DNA of 64,000 bases. It comes from JBBIMP01 sp037444305 (GTDB lineage: Bacteria; Acidobacteriota; UBA6911). The stretch lies in NCBI GenBank assembly GCA_037444305.1, contig JBBIMP010000013.1, forward strand, positions 109,156-173,155, read 5' to 3'. The notes beneath the pieces were generated by a model, which was not told the origin of the DNA, did not search any database, and was given only the letters and a program-made list of their open reading frames with translations. Below are positions 1 to 8,341 of the stretch, piece by piece. Position 1 is the stretch's first letter; each line of letters begins with the position of its first letter. The position numbers were made by a program, and so were the translations under genes.

Positions 1-154
1 GCCTCCGCAGTTTTTGCCCGGGAACGGTCCGTACTTCGACCGCACGAGTGTAACCCTGCGGCTACGGGCGTTCAAGGTTGGAGGCGCAGCTGGAACTGCG
101 GGGCGAAAAACGCGGCGCCGGCTTGGCCGGGGCGGAAAGGGGGCGCACCCGGCT
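1..154. other. No supported gene at left edge
   Basis: These bases lie downstream of the minus-strand sigma-like gene. Open frames run through them on both strands, but they have low-complexity Arg/Gly/Pro composition typical of GC-rich shadows, and no ribosome binding site was seen. Confidence 0.5.
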
Positions 155-1135
155 TCAGGAGAGCCAGGGCAGGAAGCGGCGCCACCCTTTGGGCTGCGGC
201 TTCTCCGTGAACAACGGCGGCTCCGCGCGGGCCTCGGGTTGCCGCCGGGGGGGCGGAGAGGGCTGGGCGGCCGGCCGGTCGCGATCGAGCCGCCAGGCCA
301 GGATGTCCTTGATGTATGCAGGCGGATTCGATGGCGTCGAGGCCAGGCCGATGGCCGCCGCCGTGTCTGTGAACGCTCGCGACGCCTCCCGGCACCCCGC
401 GCAATCCTGCCGGAGGTGATTCTCGAATGCCTCCTCCTCCACCGGTTCCAGCGCCCCGAGCGCGTGCAGCGCCGCCTTTTCGAGGAATTCGGCCGCGCTC
501 TCAGGGTGGGCTGCCCTTGCGGCCTCGGCGGGAGGGGATGTGCTGGTGTCGGCAGAGTGGCCGAGGAGCACCGAAAAGGGAGCGTGTATGGCCTGCATCG
601 CGAGGAGCGTACAGGTTCTGACCGTGTTTTCGGGCCAGCCCAGGTGCGCGGCCGCCTCGTGCGCCAGCTGACCGGAATAATAGAGGAGGCCGATCATCAG
701 CCGCTGGTCCGGGGGGAGAGCGGCGATCTGCGCGGCGGCGCTCTGCGGGGGCTCTTGCGGCGGGACCGCGGGCCGGCGCGCAGTCTCCGCGGCCGCGGTC
801 ATCTGCTGGAGCCGCGCCTGGATCTCTAAGCCCGATTTTCCGGCGCGCAGGTGGCGCACGGCGCTGCGATGCGCATTGGTGAGGACCTGGGCGAAGGAGG
901 GCCGGCTCCCCCAATGCTCCTGGGACAAGCCCCGCCAGATCCCCGTGAAGATCTCCAGCAGCGTCCGGTCGGCCGCCTCGCGGTCCACGACGATGTCGAG
1001 CACCAGCCCGTACAGCTCAGGCGCGCTCAGGTCGTAAAAGGCAAGAAACGCCGGCGGATTGCCGGCGGCCGCGGCATCCAGAAACGCCGCGGTGAGCTCC
1101 ATGGGGTGCTGTCTCTTGACGGAGTTCTTTTCCAC
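155..1135 (-). CDS. ECF-like sigma factor fused to a zinc-finger anti-sigma-like domain
   Basis: Predicted transcription regulator of 326 residues. Residues about 12-100 resemble sigma region 2. Residues about 140-185 (LPPDQRLMIGLLYYSG then HLGWPENTVRT) resemble the region 4 helix-turn-helix. Residues about 224-250 (HALGALEPVEEEAF, then HLRQDCAGC) match the zinc-binding N-terminus of RskA-type anti-sigma factors, with H-x4-C-x2-C instead of the usual H-x3-C-x2-C. A Pro/Arg-rich tail follows and no membrane helix is visible, unlike ordinary anti-sigma factors. The start is GTG, preceded by AGGGGAGG five bases upstream; an ATG at codon 12 is the alternative. It is divergent from the M14 peptidase. 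The family assignment is by eye, and region 2 is weakly conserved. Confidence 0.6.
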   Translation of the reverse strand: MEKNSVKRQHPMELTAAFLDAAAAGNPPAFLAFYDLSAPELYGLVLDIVVDREAADRTLLEIFTGIWRGLSQEHWGSRPSFAQVLTNAHRSAVRHLRAGKSGLEIQARLQQMTAAAETARRPAVPPQEPPQSAAAQIAALPPDQRLMIGLLYYSGQLAHEAAAHLGWPENTVRTCTLLAMQAIHAPFSVLLGHSADTSTSPPAEAARAAHPESAAEFLEKAALHALGALEPVEEEAFENHLRQDCAGCREASRAFTDTAAAIGLASTPSNPPAYIKDILAWRLDRDRPAAQPSPPPRRQPEARAEPPLFTEKPQPKGWRRFLPWLS

Positions 1136-1344
1136 GTCGGCCTCCCCTAGCGCAGGCGCCCATCATGCCACGAAAGCCGCGCGCACCACAACGAATTGCA
1201 AAGGGCGTATCCGCGAATGTAGTATCGGGGCAAAATCCCGGATTGCCGGTGCGATCGGGAGTATCGGGCCGTGCCGGGGCGGTGCTGGAAATTCCGCCCG
1301 ATCGTACTTCGCAAGCTCGAATGGAAACAGGGAGGAATCAGGCC

Positions 1345-3978
1345 ATGAAGCGGAGAAGTTCATTCCATTGGATCATGGGTGCGGCGGTTCTCGCCGCCGC
1401 GTCGCTGGCTTTTGCCCAGGGAATTCCCGGACCGGAGCAGTTTTTCGGCCACCGCATGGGCGCCGAGAAAAAGCTGGCCCGCTGGGACAAGATCGTCGAC
1501 TACATGAAGCTCGTCGCGGACGGCTCGGGGCGCGTGAGCTTCGAGGAGCTGGGCCGCAGCACCCAAGGCAACCCCTTTATCATGCTCGTCGTCTCCTCCC
1601 CGGAAAACCTCGGCCGGCTGGATCACTACCGGGCCGTCAACCGCCGCCTGTTCGACCCGAGGACGATCGGCTCCGACGAGGAGGCGCGCGCGCTGGCGCG
1701 GGAGGCGCGGATCTTCGTTCTGATCACCTGCAACATCCACTCGACCGAGATCGGCGCCAACCAGATGTGGATGGAGCTGATGCACCGGCTGGCAACAGAG
1801 GACTCCGACGAGGTCCGCGGCATCCTGGACAACGTCGTCCTGCTGGTGGTGCCGAGCCTCAACCCCGACGGCCAGATCATGGTGGTCGACTGGTACAACA
1901 GGACGCTGGGCACGCCGCACGAAAACGCGCCGCTGCCGTGGCTCTACCATCCCTACGTGGGGCACGACAACAACCGCGACGCCTACATGTTCACGCAGAA
2001 GGAGACGCAGCTCATCGGCAGGGTCCTGTACAAGGACTGGCTGCCGGCCGTCTGGCTGGACCAGCACCAGATGGGGAACAGCGGGCCGCGCATGTTCATC
2101 ATGCCGGCGATGGACCCGATCAACCCCAACGTCGACCCGGTGATCTACCGCCACGCCGGCCTGCTGGGATTCGCCCAGGGCGCCGCGCTCGAAAAGGCGG
2201 GCAAGGAGGGGATTATCTACGGGAGCATGTACACCTACTGGTGGCAGGGCGCCATGGCCTGGACCGGCTGGTGGCACAACATGGTGGGGATGCTGACCGA
2301 AATGGCATCGGCCCGGGTCGCCACGACCGTCGAGCAGGAAATGGCGGATCCTTCGCGGCCGCGCCCCGCAGGAGCCGCCGAGGCGCAGCGGGGAGCGGCG
2401 GCCGAGGCGGGCCGGCCGCTGCCGCCGCCCACCGACACGCAGTTCCGCTCGCAGTACCCGCGGCCCTGGCTGGGCGGCAGGTGGTCGCTGCGCGACATCG
2501 TGGAGTACGAACACATTGCCACGTTCGGCCTGCTGGAGGCAGCCGCGGGTTTGAGACGACAGCTCCTGGAAGGGTTGTACGCCGCCGGCAAACGCCAGAT
2601 CGAGGCGGGCAGAAAAGGGGACCCTTATGCCATCGTGGTTCCCAGGGAGCAGCCGGACCGCCCGACCGTCGTGAAGCTCCTTCAGACGCTGGCGCTGGGG
2701 GGCGTGGAGATTCACCAGGCGCGGAAGCCGTTTACGGCCGACGGCAGGGAATATGCCGCAGGCGATTACGTCATCCCGATGGCCCAGCCGTTCCGCGCCT
2801 ATGTCAAGGACCTGCTCGAGGCGCAGGAGTATCCGAAGATCTCGCCCGCGCCCGGGGTGGCGCCGCGGCCGCCCTACGACGTTGCGGGCTGGTCGCTCGG
2901 CATGCAGATGGGCGTCGAAACGGTCTTTGTGAAAAAGGCGTTCGAGGCGGATCTCGGCAAGCTGAACGAAATTTCACTGCCGCCCGGACAGGTCACGGGC
3001 AAGGGGCCGGCGTTCCTGCTGCGGCACGAGGCGAACCACAGCCTGGTCGCGGTCAACCGGCTGCTGAAAGCCGGATATGAAGTGCGCCGGCTGAGCGCCA
3101 CGGTGGAGAGCGGGGGCCTTTCCTACCCCGCCGGCACAATCGTCGCCTCCGGCGGGAAGGACCTCCCGGCGGCCATCGCCGAGATCGCACGCTCGCTGGG
3201 GATCGATGCCGTGGCTGCGGATGTCGCCGTAACCGCGAAGGGAATCCGCCTGCGCGCACCGCGGACCGCGCTCTACCAGCCGTGGGGCGGCAACATGGAC
3301 GAGGGCTGGACGCGCTGGCTCCTTGAGCAGCATGAATTTCCGTTCGTCACGCTCCGCCCCGAAGACCTCAGAAAAGGGGAAGCAGCGGGCCGGTTCGACG
3401 CCGTGATCTTCCCGGACATGCCGGTGGAGCAGATTTTGCAGGGATTGACGGCCAGGAACGTGCCGGAGGAGTACCGGGGAGGAATCGGGGATTCGGGGGT
3501 CAAGGCGCTGCGTTCTTTCGTGGAACGGGGCGGCACGCTGATCACGCTGGGAAGGAGCAGCGCGCTGCCGATCGACCGGTTTGCGGCTCCCTATCGGAAC
3601 GCCCTGGAAGGGGTGTCGCGCGAAGAGTTTTTCTGTCCCGGCTCCATCCTGAGGGTGCTGGTGGATACCACGCACCCGATCGCCTACGGCATGAAGGAGG
3701 AGGCCGATGCCTGCTTCAGCAATTCGCTGGTGCTGGAGCCGTCCCCTTCGTTTTCGACCATGCAGGGGGCGATCATCGTGCGCTACCCGGGCAGCGACAT
3801 CCTCAGGAGCGGGTGGCTGCAGGGGGAGAAGCACCTGCATGGCAAGGTGGGCGCGGCCGAGGTCAGGCTGGGGAAGGGGCGGATGATCCTGCTCCCCCTG
3901 CGGGTGCAGCAGCGGGCGCAGCCGCACGGGACGTTCAAGCTGCTGTTCAACTCGATCCTGACCTCCGCCATGGATTGA
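1345..3978 (+). CDS. Exported M14-family zinc carboxypeptidase-like protein
   Basis: Metallopeptidase of 877 residues expected to act in the periplasm or outside the cell. A signal peptide (MKRRSS, hydrophobic core, cleavage near AFAQG) opens the protein. Zinc ligands fit H132 and E135 (NIHSTEIG) and H241 (DQHQMG). E319 in MLTEMAS is in the place of the catalytic glutamate. The RNPDG-type substrate loop appears as PSLNPDG. The C-terminal half resembles the glutamine-amidotransferase-like region often attached to these large peptidases. The ATG at 1345 is chosen because GGAGG lies nine bases upstream and a signal peptide follows; the frame is open from 1165. A possible promoter TTGCAA-18-TAGTAT lies at 1196-1225. 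The substrate is unknown. Confidence 0.85.
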   Translation: MKRRSSFHWIMGAAVLAAASLAFAQGIPGPEQFFGHRMGAEKKLARWDKIVDYMKLVADGSGRVSFEELGRSTQGNPFIMLVVSSPENLGRLDHYRAVNRRLFDPRTIGSDEEARALAREARIFVLITCNIHSTEIGANQMWMELMHRLATEDSDEVRGILDNVVLLVVPSLNPDGQIMVVDWYNRTLGTPHENAPLPWLYHPYVGHDNNRDAYMFTQKETQLIGRVLYKDWLPAVWLDQHQMGNSGPRMFIMPAMDPINPNVDPVIYRHAGLLGFAQGAALEKAGKEGIIYGSMYTYWWQGAMAWTGWWHNMVGMLTEMASARVATTVEQEMADPSRPRPAGAAEAQRGAAAEAGRPLPPPTDTQFRSQYPRPWLGGRWSLRDIVEYEHIATFGLLEAAAGLRRQLLEGLYAAGKRQIEAGRKGDPYAIVVPREQPDRPTVVKLLQTLALGGVEIHQARKPFTADGREYAAGDYVIPMAQPFRAYVKDLLEAQEYPKISPAPGVAPRPPYDVAGWSLGMQMGVETVFVKKAFEADLGKLNEISLPPGQVTGKGPAFLLRHEANHSLVAVNRLLKAGYEVRRLSATVESGGLSYPAGTIVASGGKDLPAAIAEIARSLGIDAVAADVAVTAKGIRLRAPRTALYQPWGGNMDEGWTRWLLEQHEFPFVTLRPEDLRKGEAAGRFDAVIFPDMPVEQILQGLTARNVPEEYRGGIGDSGVKALRSFVERGGTLITLGRSSALPIDRFAAPYRNALEGVSREEFFCPGSILRVLVDTTHPIAYGMKEEADACFSNSLVLEPSPSFSTMQGAIIVRYPGSDILRSGWLQGEKHLHGKVGAAEVRLGKGRMILLPLRVQQRAQPHGTFKLLFNSILTSAMD

Positions 3979-3999
3979 AAAAGCGCGCCGCGGATCTGC

Positions 4000-4055
4000 G
4001 GCGAGCGGCATGACCCGTCGCTGGCGCTCCGGGCGCCGCTGACATCCGCCGACAT
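4000..4055 (+). repeat. Partial copy A of the dispersed palindromic repeat
   Basis: The right half of the repeat family seen at 11276, 35424, 40488 and 43671. It shares CCCGTCGCTGGCGCTCCGGG and the following CATCCGCCGA block with the inverted copy at 40488-40600. The left arm is mostly missing. Confidence 0.7.
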
Positions 4056-4089
4056 GGCCGGATGGAGGCGTCTCGGACCGTGTGAGTGA

Positions 4090-4164
4090 TTCTATCTCGC
4101 CGAATACCCGCAGGCGGGCAACCGGGCCGAGATCGAAGGGATACTGAAACAGATCCGCCCCTAA
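4090..4164 (+). pseudogene. C-terminal scrap of a coding sequence (TPR-like)
   Basis: After an in-frame TGA, the frame reads FYLAEYPQAGNRAEIEGIL and then KQIRP before TAA. This resembles the last helix of a tetratricopeptide-type protein and has no start codon. It lies next to repeat copy A in a 380-bp stretch that holds no intact gene. It is probably a deletion remnant. Confidence 0.35.
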
Positions 4165-4356
4165 CGCATTCGCCTTTACTTTTTTCCGTTCCCGTTGTGA
4201 AATAGGCCCTGTCAGGACTTACAGGCGAATCATCGGTCGGATCACCTCCGCCAAGGATTGCCGAATCCGCGGAGGATCAAGTTCAATGCACCCCCGTCAC
4301 AGTGCCGGACCTCTCGGAAGCTCCGGCCCACCACGACGGGAAACGCGGAGGCTGTG

Positions 4357-4902
4357 ATGAAGCACTCAAAAGTGTATCAGGTGTCCATCCTCGTGTTCCT
4401 GGCCCTTTTCATGCTCGGCTGCGGCGCGAAGCCCGTGGAGCAGATCGAGCAGACGGAAAAGGCCCGGCAGGAGGCGAAAGAGGAGTACGCCGATCAGTTC
4501 GCCCTCGAAGACTGGAGCGAGGGTGAGAAGGCCTGGGCCGAGGCCGAAGCGAAGCTCGAGGCCGAAAAGTGGGGGGAATCCACCACGCTGCTGCTCAAAG
4601 CCAAGGGCAAATACATCAGGGCCAGGGACATCGCCAAGGGGAAGAAGGAAGAGGCGCTGAGAGAGATCGAAGGAACCCAGAAAGCCGCCTCCATACGTTT
4701 CGAAACCCTGAAGGAAAACGTGGCCAAACTCCGGCTCTCGTCGGCGCGGCAGAAAACCTTCGATGAACTCTCCAAGGAGATCGAGATGAAGATCGCGGAA
4801 GTCTCGGAACACGTCGAAAAGGGCGAGTTCAACGAAGCCAAATTCCTCGCCGGCAAAACGCTCCGCCAGGTCTGGGAAGCCGAGCAGGAATTCAAGAAAT
4901 AG
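4357..4902 (+). CDS. Coiled-coil lipoprotein of unknown function
   Basis: 181-residue protein with a lipoprotein signal: a hydrophobic helix followed by the lipobox LFMLGCGAK, so it should be lipidated and membrane-anchored. The rest is almost entirely charged helix rich in Glu, Lys and Ala, predicted coiled coil, and it resembles DUF4398-type envelope proteins. The ATG at 4357 is supported by CGGAGG six bases upstream and by the signal sequence; the frame is open from 4258 but the extra residues would hide the signal. No partner is evident; the next gene starts 133 bp away beyond a long hairpin. Confidence 0.7.
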   Translation: MKHSKVYQVSILVFLALFMLGCGAKPVEQIEQTEKARQEAKEEYADQFALEDWSEGEKAWAEAEAKLEAEKWGESTTLLLKAKGKYIRARDIAKGKKEEALREIEGTQKAASIRFETLKENVAKLRLSSARQKTFDELSKEIEMKIAEVSEHVEKGEFNEAKFLAGKTLRQVWEAEQEFKK

Positions 4903-4930
4903 CCGCCCTGCTGACTGCCAAAAGCGTTAC

Positions 4931-5007
4931 ACGGAGTTCCACGGAGATGCACGGAGCGAACCATCGATGCTCTCCGCTGGTCTCCGTACTTCTCCGTGGA
5001 ACTCCGT
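4931..5007. terminator. Long inverted repeat with trailing T-run
   Basis: Perfect 17-base arms, ACGGAGTTCCACGGAGA at 4931-4947 and its complement at 4991-5007, enclose further short ACGGAG/CTCCG repeats. A T-rich run follows at about 5014-5020. It lies 28 bases after the lipoprotein stop and fits a bidirectional hairpin or terminator. The tandem ACGGAG units also make it look like a mobile intergenic repeat. Confidence 0.5.
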
Positions 5008-5012
5008 ATAAT
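5007..5012 (+). promoter_or_regulatory. Consensus -10 box (TATAAT)
   Basis: TATAAT lies 23 bases before the start of the beta-CASP gene, at the foot of the preceding hairpin. No good -35 is visible at 16-18 bp, so the call rests on the -10 alone. Confidence 0.35.
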
Positions 5013-5035
5013 GCTTTTTTTCCATAGCGTCCGGG

Positions 5036-6460
5036 ATGTCCAGTAAACACAAGGCCACTCCCTATATGCAGTTCCTCGGAGCCTCCGGAACCGTAACGGG
5101 CTCCAAGTTCTTCGTCGATGCCGTCCGGACACGCTTCCTCGTCGACTGCGGCATGTTCCAGGGGGCCAAGAAACTCAGGCTCAGAAACTGGGAGCCTTTC
5201 CCCGTAGAGCCCTCCTCCGTCGACAGCATCTTCATCACCCACGCCCACATCGATCACATCGGCATGCTTCCCAGATTCGTCAGGGAGGGCTACAACGGTC
5301 CCGTCTGGGTGACGCCCGTTACGCTCGAGCTCGCCAGGATCACGCTGGTGGACGCGGCCTACTTGCAGGAGGAAGATGCGCGCTTCGCCAACAAGAAAGG
5401 CTTCAGCAAGCACAAGCCGGCTCTGCCGCTCTACACGGTGGAGGACGCGGAAAAAGCCATCGGGCTGCTCCGGCCCCTGGAATACGGCGAGGAGCTGGAA
5501 CTGGGCGACGGCGTTCGTGTGCGCTTCGGGAATGCCGGGCACATCCTGGGATCCGCCACGGTCGACGTGCAGATCGGCTCGGGGAAGAACCGGCTCCGGA
5601 TGATCTTTTCGGGGGACCTCGGCCGCTACGAAACCATCATCCTCGAAGATCCGGAGCCCGGGGATGAAGCGGACTACATCCTCGTGGAGTCGACCTATGG
5701 CAGCCGCAGCCATTCCCCCGCCGACATTCAGGCCGAGGTGGCGGCAGTCATCAATGAAACGGCCAAGCGGGGCGGAACGGTCGTGGTACCCGCATTCGCC
5801 GTCGGCCGGACCCAGGCACTCCTCTACATCCTGCGCGACCTGAAGGCGCAGGAACGCATACCCGACCTGCCGATCTTTGTCGACAGCCCAATGGCGATCG
5901 CCGTGACGGAGCTTTTCTGCCGCCACGTGGAGGACTTCGACGAGGAGGCGCGGAGGATCTTCCTGGAAACAGGGCAATGCCCTATACTCTGCCCCAACCT
6001 GCACTTCATGCGGACGCCCGAGGAGTCCAAGAGGCTGAACAGTGTGCGCTACCCCTCGGTTATCATCTCCGCCAGCGGGATGGCCACCGGGGGCAGGATT
6101 CTGCACCACCTCAAGCAGCGCCTGCCCGACCCGCGGGATACCGTCCTCTTCATCGGCTTCCAGCCGCAGGGCACCCGCGGCCAGATGCTGAAGGACGGCG
6201 CCCGCGAGATCAAGATCCACGGGGAGAAGATTCCCGTGCGGGCCAGAATCAGAAGCATGGATTCGTTCTCCCGCCACGCCGACTCGGGCGAAATCATCCG
6301 CTGGTTGCGGACCTTCGGGAAACCGCCCAGGCGTGCTTTCGTCGTCCACGGGGAGCCGGAGGCGAGCGAGGTTCTGGCCGCCGAAATCCGGCGGGCACTG
6401 GAGTGGAAAACCCATGTGCCCAGCTACCTCGAGAAGGTCGAGTTGAAAACCGGAGCCTGA
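5036..6460 (+). CDS. MBL-fold beta-CASP ribonuclease
   Basis: Metallo-beta-lactamase nuclease of the beta-CASP family, most likely acting on RNA. The zinc motif HAHIDH is at residues 69-74, GHILGSA gives the next histidine, and FSGDLGR the bridging aspartate. Beta-CASP motifs are visible in order: motif A VESTYG, motif B SRHADSG, motif C VVHGEP. The length of 474 residues is normal for bacterial members related to YSH1/CPSF. The start is ATG with only a weak purine stretch before it. It is followed 59 bp later by an RNase H-like exonuclease and then an SbcD/SbcC-like pair, all on the same strand, which suggests a nucleic-acid-processing operon. Confidence 0.9.
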   Translation: MSSKHKATPYMQFLGASGTVTGSKFFVDAVRTRFLVDCGMFQGAKKLRLRNWEPFPVEPSSVDSIFITHAHIDHIGMLPRFVREGYNGPVWVTPVTLELARITLVDAAYLQEEDARFANKKGFSKHKPALPLYTVEDAEKAIGLLRPLEYGEELELGDGVRVRFGNAGHILGSATVDVQIGSGKNRLRMIFSGDLGRYETIILEDPEPGDEADYILVESTYGSRSHSPADIQAEVAAVINETAKRGGTVVVPAFAVGRTQALLYILRDLKAQERIPDLPIFVDSPMAIAVTELFCRHVEDFDEEARRIFLETGQCPILCPNLHFMRTPEESKRLNSVRYPSVIISASGMATGGRILHHLKQRLPDPRDTVLFIGFQPQGTRGQMLKDGAREIKIHGEKIPVRARIRSMDSFSRHADSGEIIRWLRTFGKPPRRAFVVHGEPEASEVLAAEIRRALEWKTHVPSYLEKVELKTGA

Positions 6461-6519
6461 TTGGGGATCATGAGATTCTGTCGACCGGAAGTGTCGATTC
6501 ACGCGAGCAGGCGGGAGCG

Positions 6520-7095
6520 ATGAAGAATCTGACTTTGGATTTCGGAAGCGGGGCCACGGGGCCGATCGTTCTCGATGTGGAAACCCAACGCCTGGCCGAG
6601 CAGGTGGATGGCGGGTGGAGCGCGGTGCACAGATTCGGAGTGGCCGTCGCCGTGACCTGGGATAAGCAGAACGGCATGCGGGTATGGCATGAACCGGATA
6701 TTCCACGGCTGCTGGCGGAACTGGACAGATTCGCCAAGGTGGTGACCTTCAACGGTGAGAATTTCGATTTCAAAGTGCTCAGCGCCTACGGTCCCGTGGA
6801 CGCGCTTTACAAAAAGAGCGCCGACATGCTCGTCGCGCTGAGGGAGAAGCTCGGATTCCGCGTAAAGCTCGAGTCGGTTGCAGTGGCCACGCTGAAAAGG
6901 GGAAAGACGGCCTCCGGCACCCAGAGCGTGGACTGGTGGCAATCCGGCGATCCCGTGCTGAGACAGAAGGTTGTCGAGTACTGCAAGCAGGATGTCGAGA
7001 TCACCAGGGACATTTACCTCTTCGGCAGGAACCACGGGTACGTCATGATCGAGGACCGGAGGTCGGGAGCCCGCCGCGTGGAAGTCGCCTGGTAG
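6520..7095 (+). CDS. YprB-like RNase H-fold 3'-5' exonuclease
   Basis: 191-residue stand-alone exonuclease domain of the DEDD superfamily. Acidic motifs are clear: Exo I LDVETQ near residue 18, Exo II TFNGENFDFK near residue 76, Exo III YCKQDVEIT near residue 157. It resembles the C-terminal domain of YprB and the proofreading domain of family B polymerases, with no helicase or polymerase attached. The ATG at 6520 is preceded closely by GGCGGGAG. It sits between the beta-CASP nuclease and the SbcD-like gene and is probably cotranscribed with them. Its substrate (RNA or single-stranded DNA) cannot be told from sequence. Confidence 0.8.
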   Translation: MKNLTLDFGSGATGPIVLDVETQRLAEQVDGGWSAVHRFGVAVAVTWDKQNGMRVWHEPDIPRLLAELDRFAKVVTFNGENFDFKVLSAYGPVDALYKKSADMLVALREKLGFRVKLESVAVATLKRGKTASGTQSVDWWQSGDPVLRQKVVEYCKQDVEITRDIYLFGRNHGYVMIEDRRSGARRVEVAW

Positions 7096-7195
7096 ACGGT
7101 CTTCCCTTCGGCCGGCGACGACATCCCCTAAGTGAGTCGTTGGTCACGCGTGCCTCCGTGGTCAGCTGTTGCATCGGTTGAGGCCGGGCCGTGGC

Positions 7196-8341
7196 ATGAG
7201 TCGGTTCCGTTTCGTCCACACTTCCGACATTCACCTGGAGACGAGCCTCTCCGGTGCCGGGTTCTCCTCGCAACTCGGCGACCGGAAGCGGGAGGCCATA
7301 CGCTCGACGTTCCGCGGCATCCTGGAAGGAGCCCGAGGACTCCCCGCCGACATCGTTCTGGTCGCCGGCGACCTCTTCGAGCACGATCGCGTCACGCCCG
7401 ACACGGTTGCCTTCCTCAAGCAGCAGTTCGAGAGCCTGGGCCGGATCCGCGTTTTCATCGCCCCGGGGAATCACGATCCCTGCATCCAGGGCTCTCCCTA
7501 CCTCGAGGAATCGTGGCCGGAGAATGTGCATATCTTCCGGGATGAGGAGTTCAAATCGGTCGATCTCCCCGAGCTGGGCGCGCGCGTCACGGGGTTCGGC
7601 TTCAGGAGAACCCACCTGACGCGGCACCACTTTCGCGACCTGCAGGCTCTGCCCGGCGGGGCGTTCAACATAGTGCTTTCCCACGGGTCCGACGCCGGCC
7701 GGGTGCCGCCGGGCAAAGCCTGTCACGGCCCGTTCCTGGCCGGCGAGATCGCGGGCAAGAACGTCCACTACTGCGCGCTCGGTCATTACCATCAGCAGCG
7801 CCGCGTCGAATGCCCCGATGACGGCACCGTCATCTGGTACAGCGGCATTCCCGAGGGGAGGGGCTGGGACGAGGAGGGCGACGGCGCTTACCTGCAGGCG
7901 GAAGTCGAGGAGATGCGCCTCTCCGTTCAGAGTGTGCCCTGCGGGCGTTACCCGCTCCGGACCGTGACGCTCGATTGCGAAGGCTTCAGCAGCCGGGAGC
8001 AGATCGTGGATGCGCTGCTGGCTCTGCCCGCAGAAGTGCGCAACCCGGCCACGATCCTGCGCGTAAAGCTGATCGGGACTGTCGATCCCGGGCTGGAGAT
8101 GTCGATGACTGGGATCGCGGAGCGGCTCTCCGGCGAGGTGCTGAAGTTCGCCTGGGAGGACCGGACCCAGCCGGCAACCGATTTCGAGGCCCTGGCGAGA
8201 CAGAACACCCTCCAGGGCAGGTTTGTGAAGCTGCTCGACGGAAAAATCGCGTTGGCGGAGGGCGAGGAACGTGCCGTGCTCGAGAGGTGCAGGTTATACG
8301 GAACCCAAGCCCTGATGGGCGGGGATGTGAGGCCGCGATGA
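7196..8341 (+). CDS. SbcD/YhaO-like metallophosphoesterase nuclease
   Basis: 381-residue calcineurin-like phosphoesterase expected to be the nuclease subunit of an SbcCD-type complex. Motifs in order: HTSDIH (D11, H13), AGDLFEHD, PGNHDP, LSHGSD, LGHYH. Residues beyond about 260 form the capping domain that contacts the ATPase subunit. Translation starts at ATG 7196; an in-frame ATG at 7169 would add nine residues unlike the family. Its stop overlaps the ATG of the next gene by four bases (ATGA), which indicates translational coupling to its ATPase partner. Confidence 0.88.
   Translation: MSRFRFVHTSDIHLETSLSGAGFSSQLGDRKREAIRSTFRGILEGARGLPADIVLVAGDLFEHDRVTPDTVAFLKQQFESLGRIRVFIAPGNHDPCIQGSPYLEESWPENVHIFRDEEFKSVDLPELGARVTGFGFRRTHLTRHHFRDLQALPGGAFNIVLSHGSDAGRVPPGKACHGPFLAGEIAGKNVHYCALGHYHQQRRVECPDDGTVIWYSGIPEGRGWDEEGDGAYLQAEVEEMRLSVQSVPCGRYPLRTVTLDCEGFSSREQIVDALLALPAEVRNPATILRVKLIGTVDPGLEMSMTGIAERLSGEVLKFAWEDRTQPATDFEALARQNTLQGRFVKLLDGKIALAEGEERAVLERCRLYGTQALMGGDVRPR

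Noticed and set aside
4208..4225. CCTGT-N8-ACAGG, matching the spacing of the E. coli LexA box CTGT-N8-ACAG
   Set aside because: The centre is not AT-rich, no SOS gene follows (the downstream gene is a coiled-coil lipoprotein), and similar boxes were not seen near dnaE2. Likely chance.
4892..6706. Minus-strand open frame of about 600 codons opposite the beta-CASP and exonuclease genes
   Set aside because: Both plus-strand genes have all family motifs; the antisense frame has low-complexity composition and no motif.
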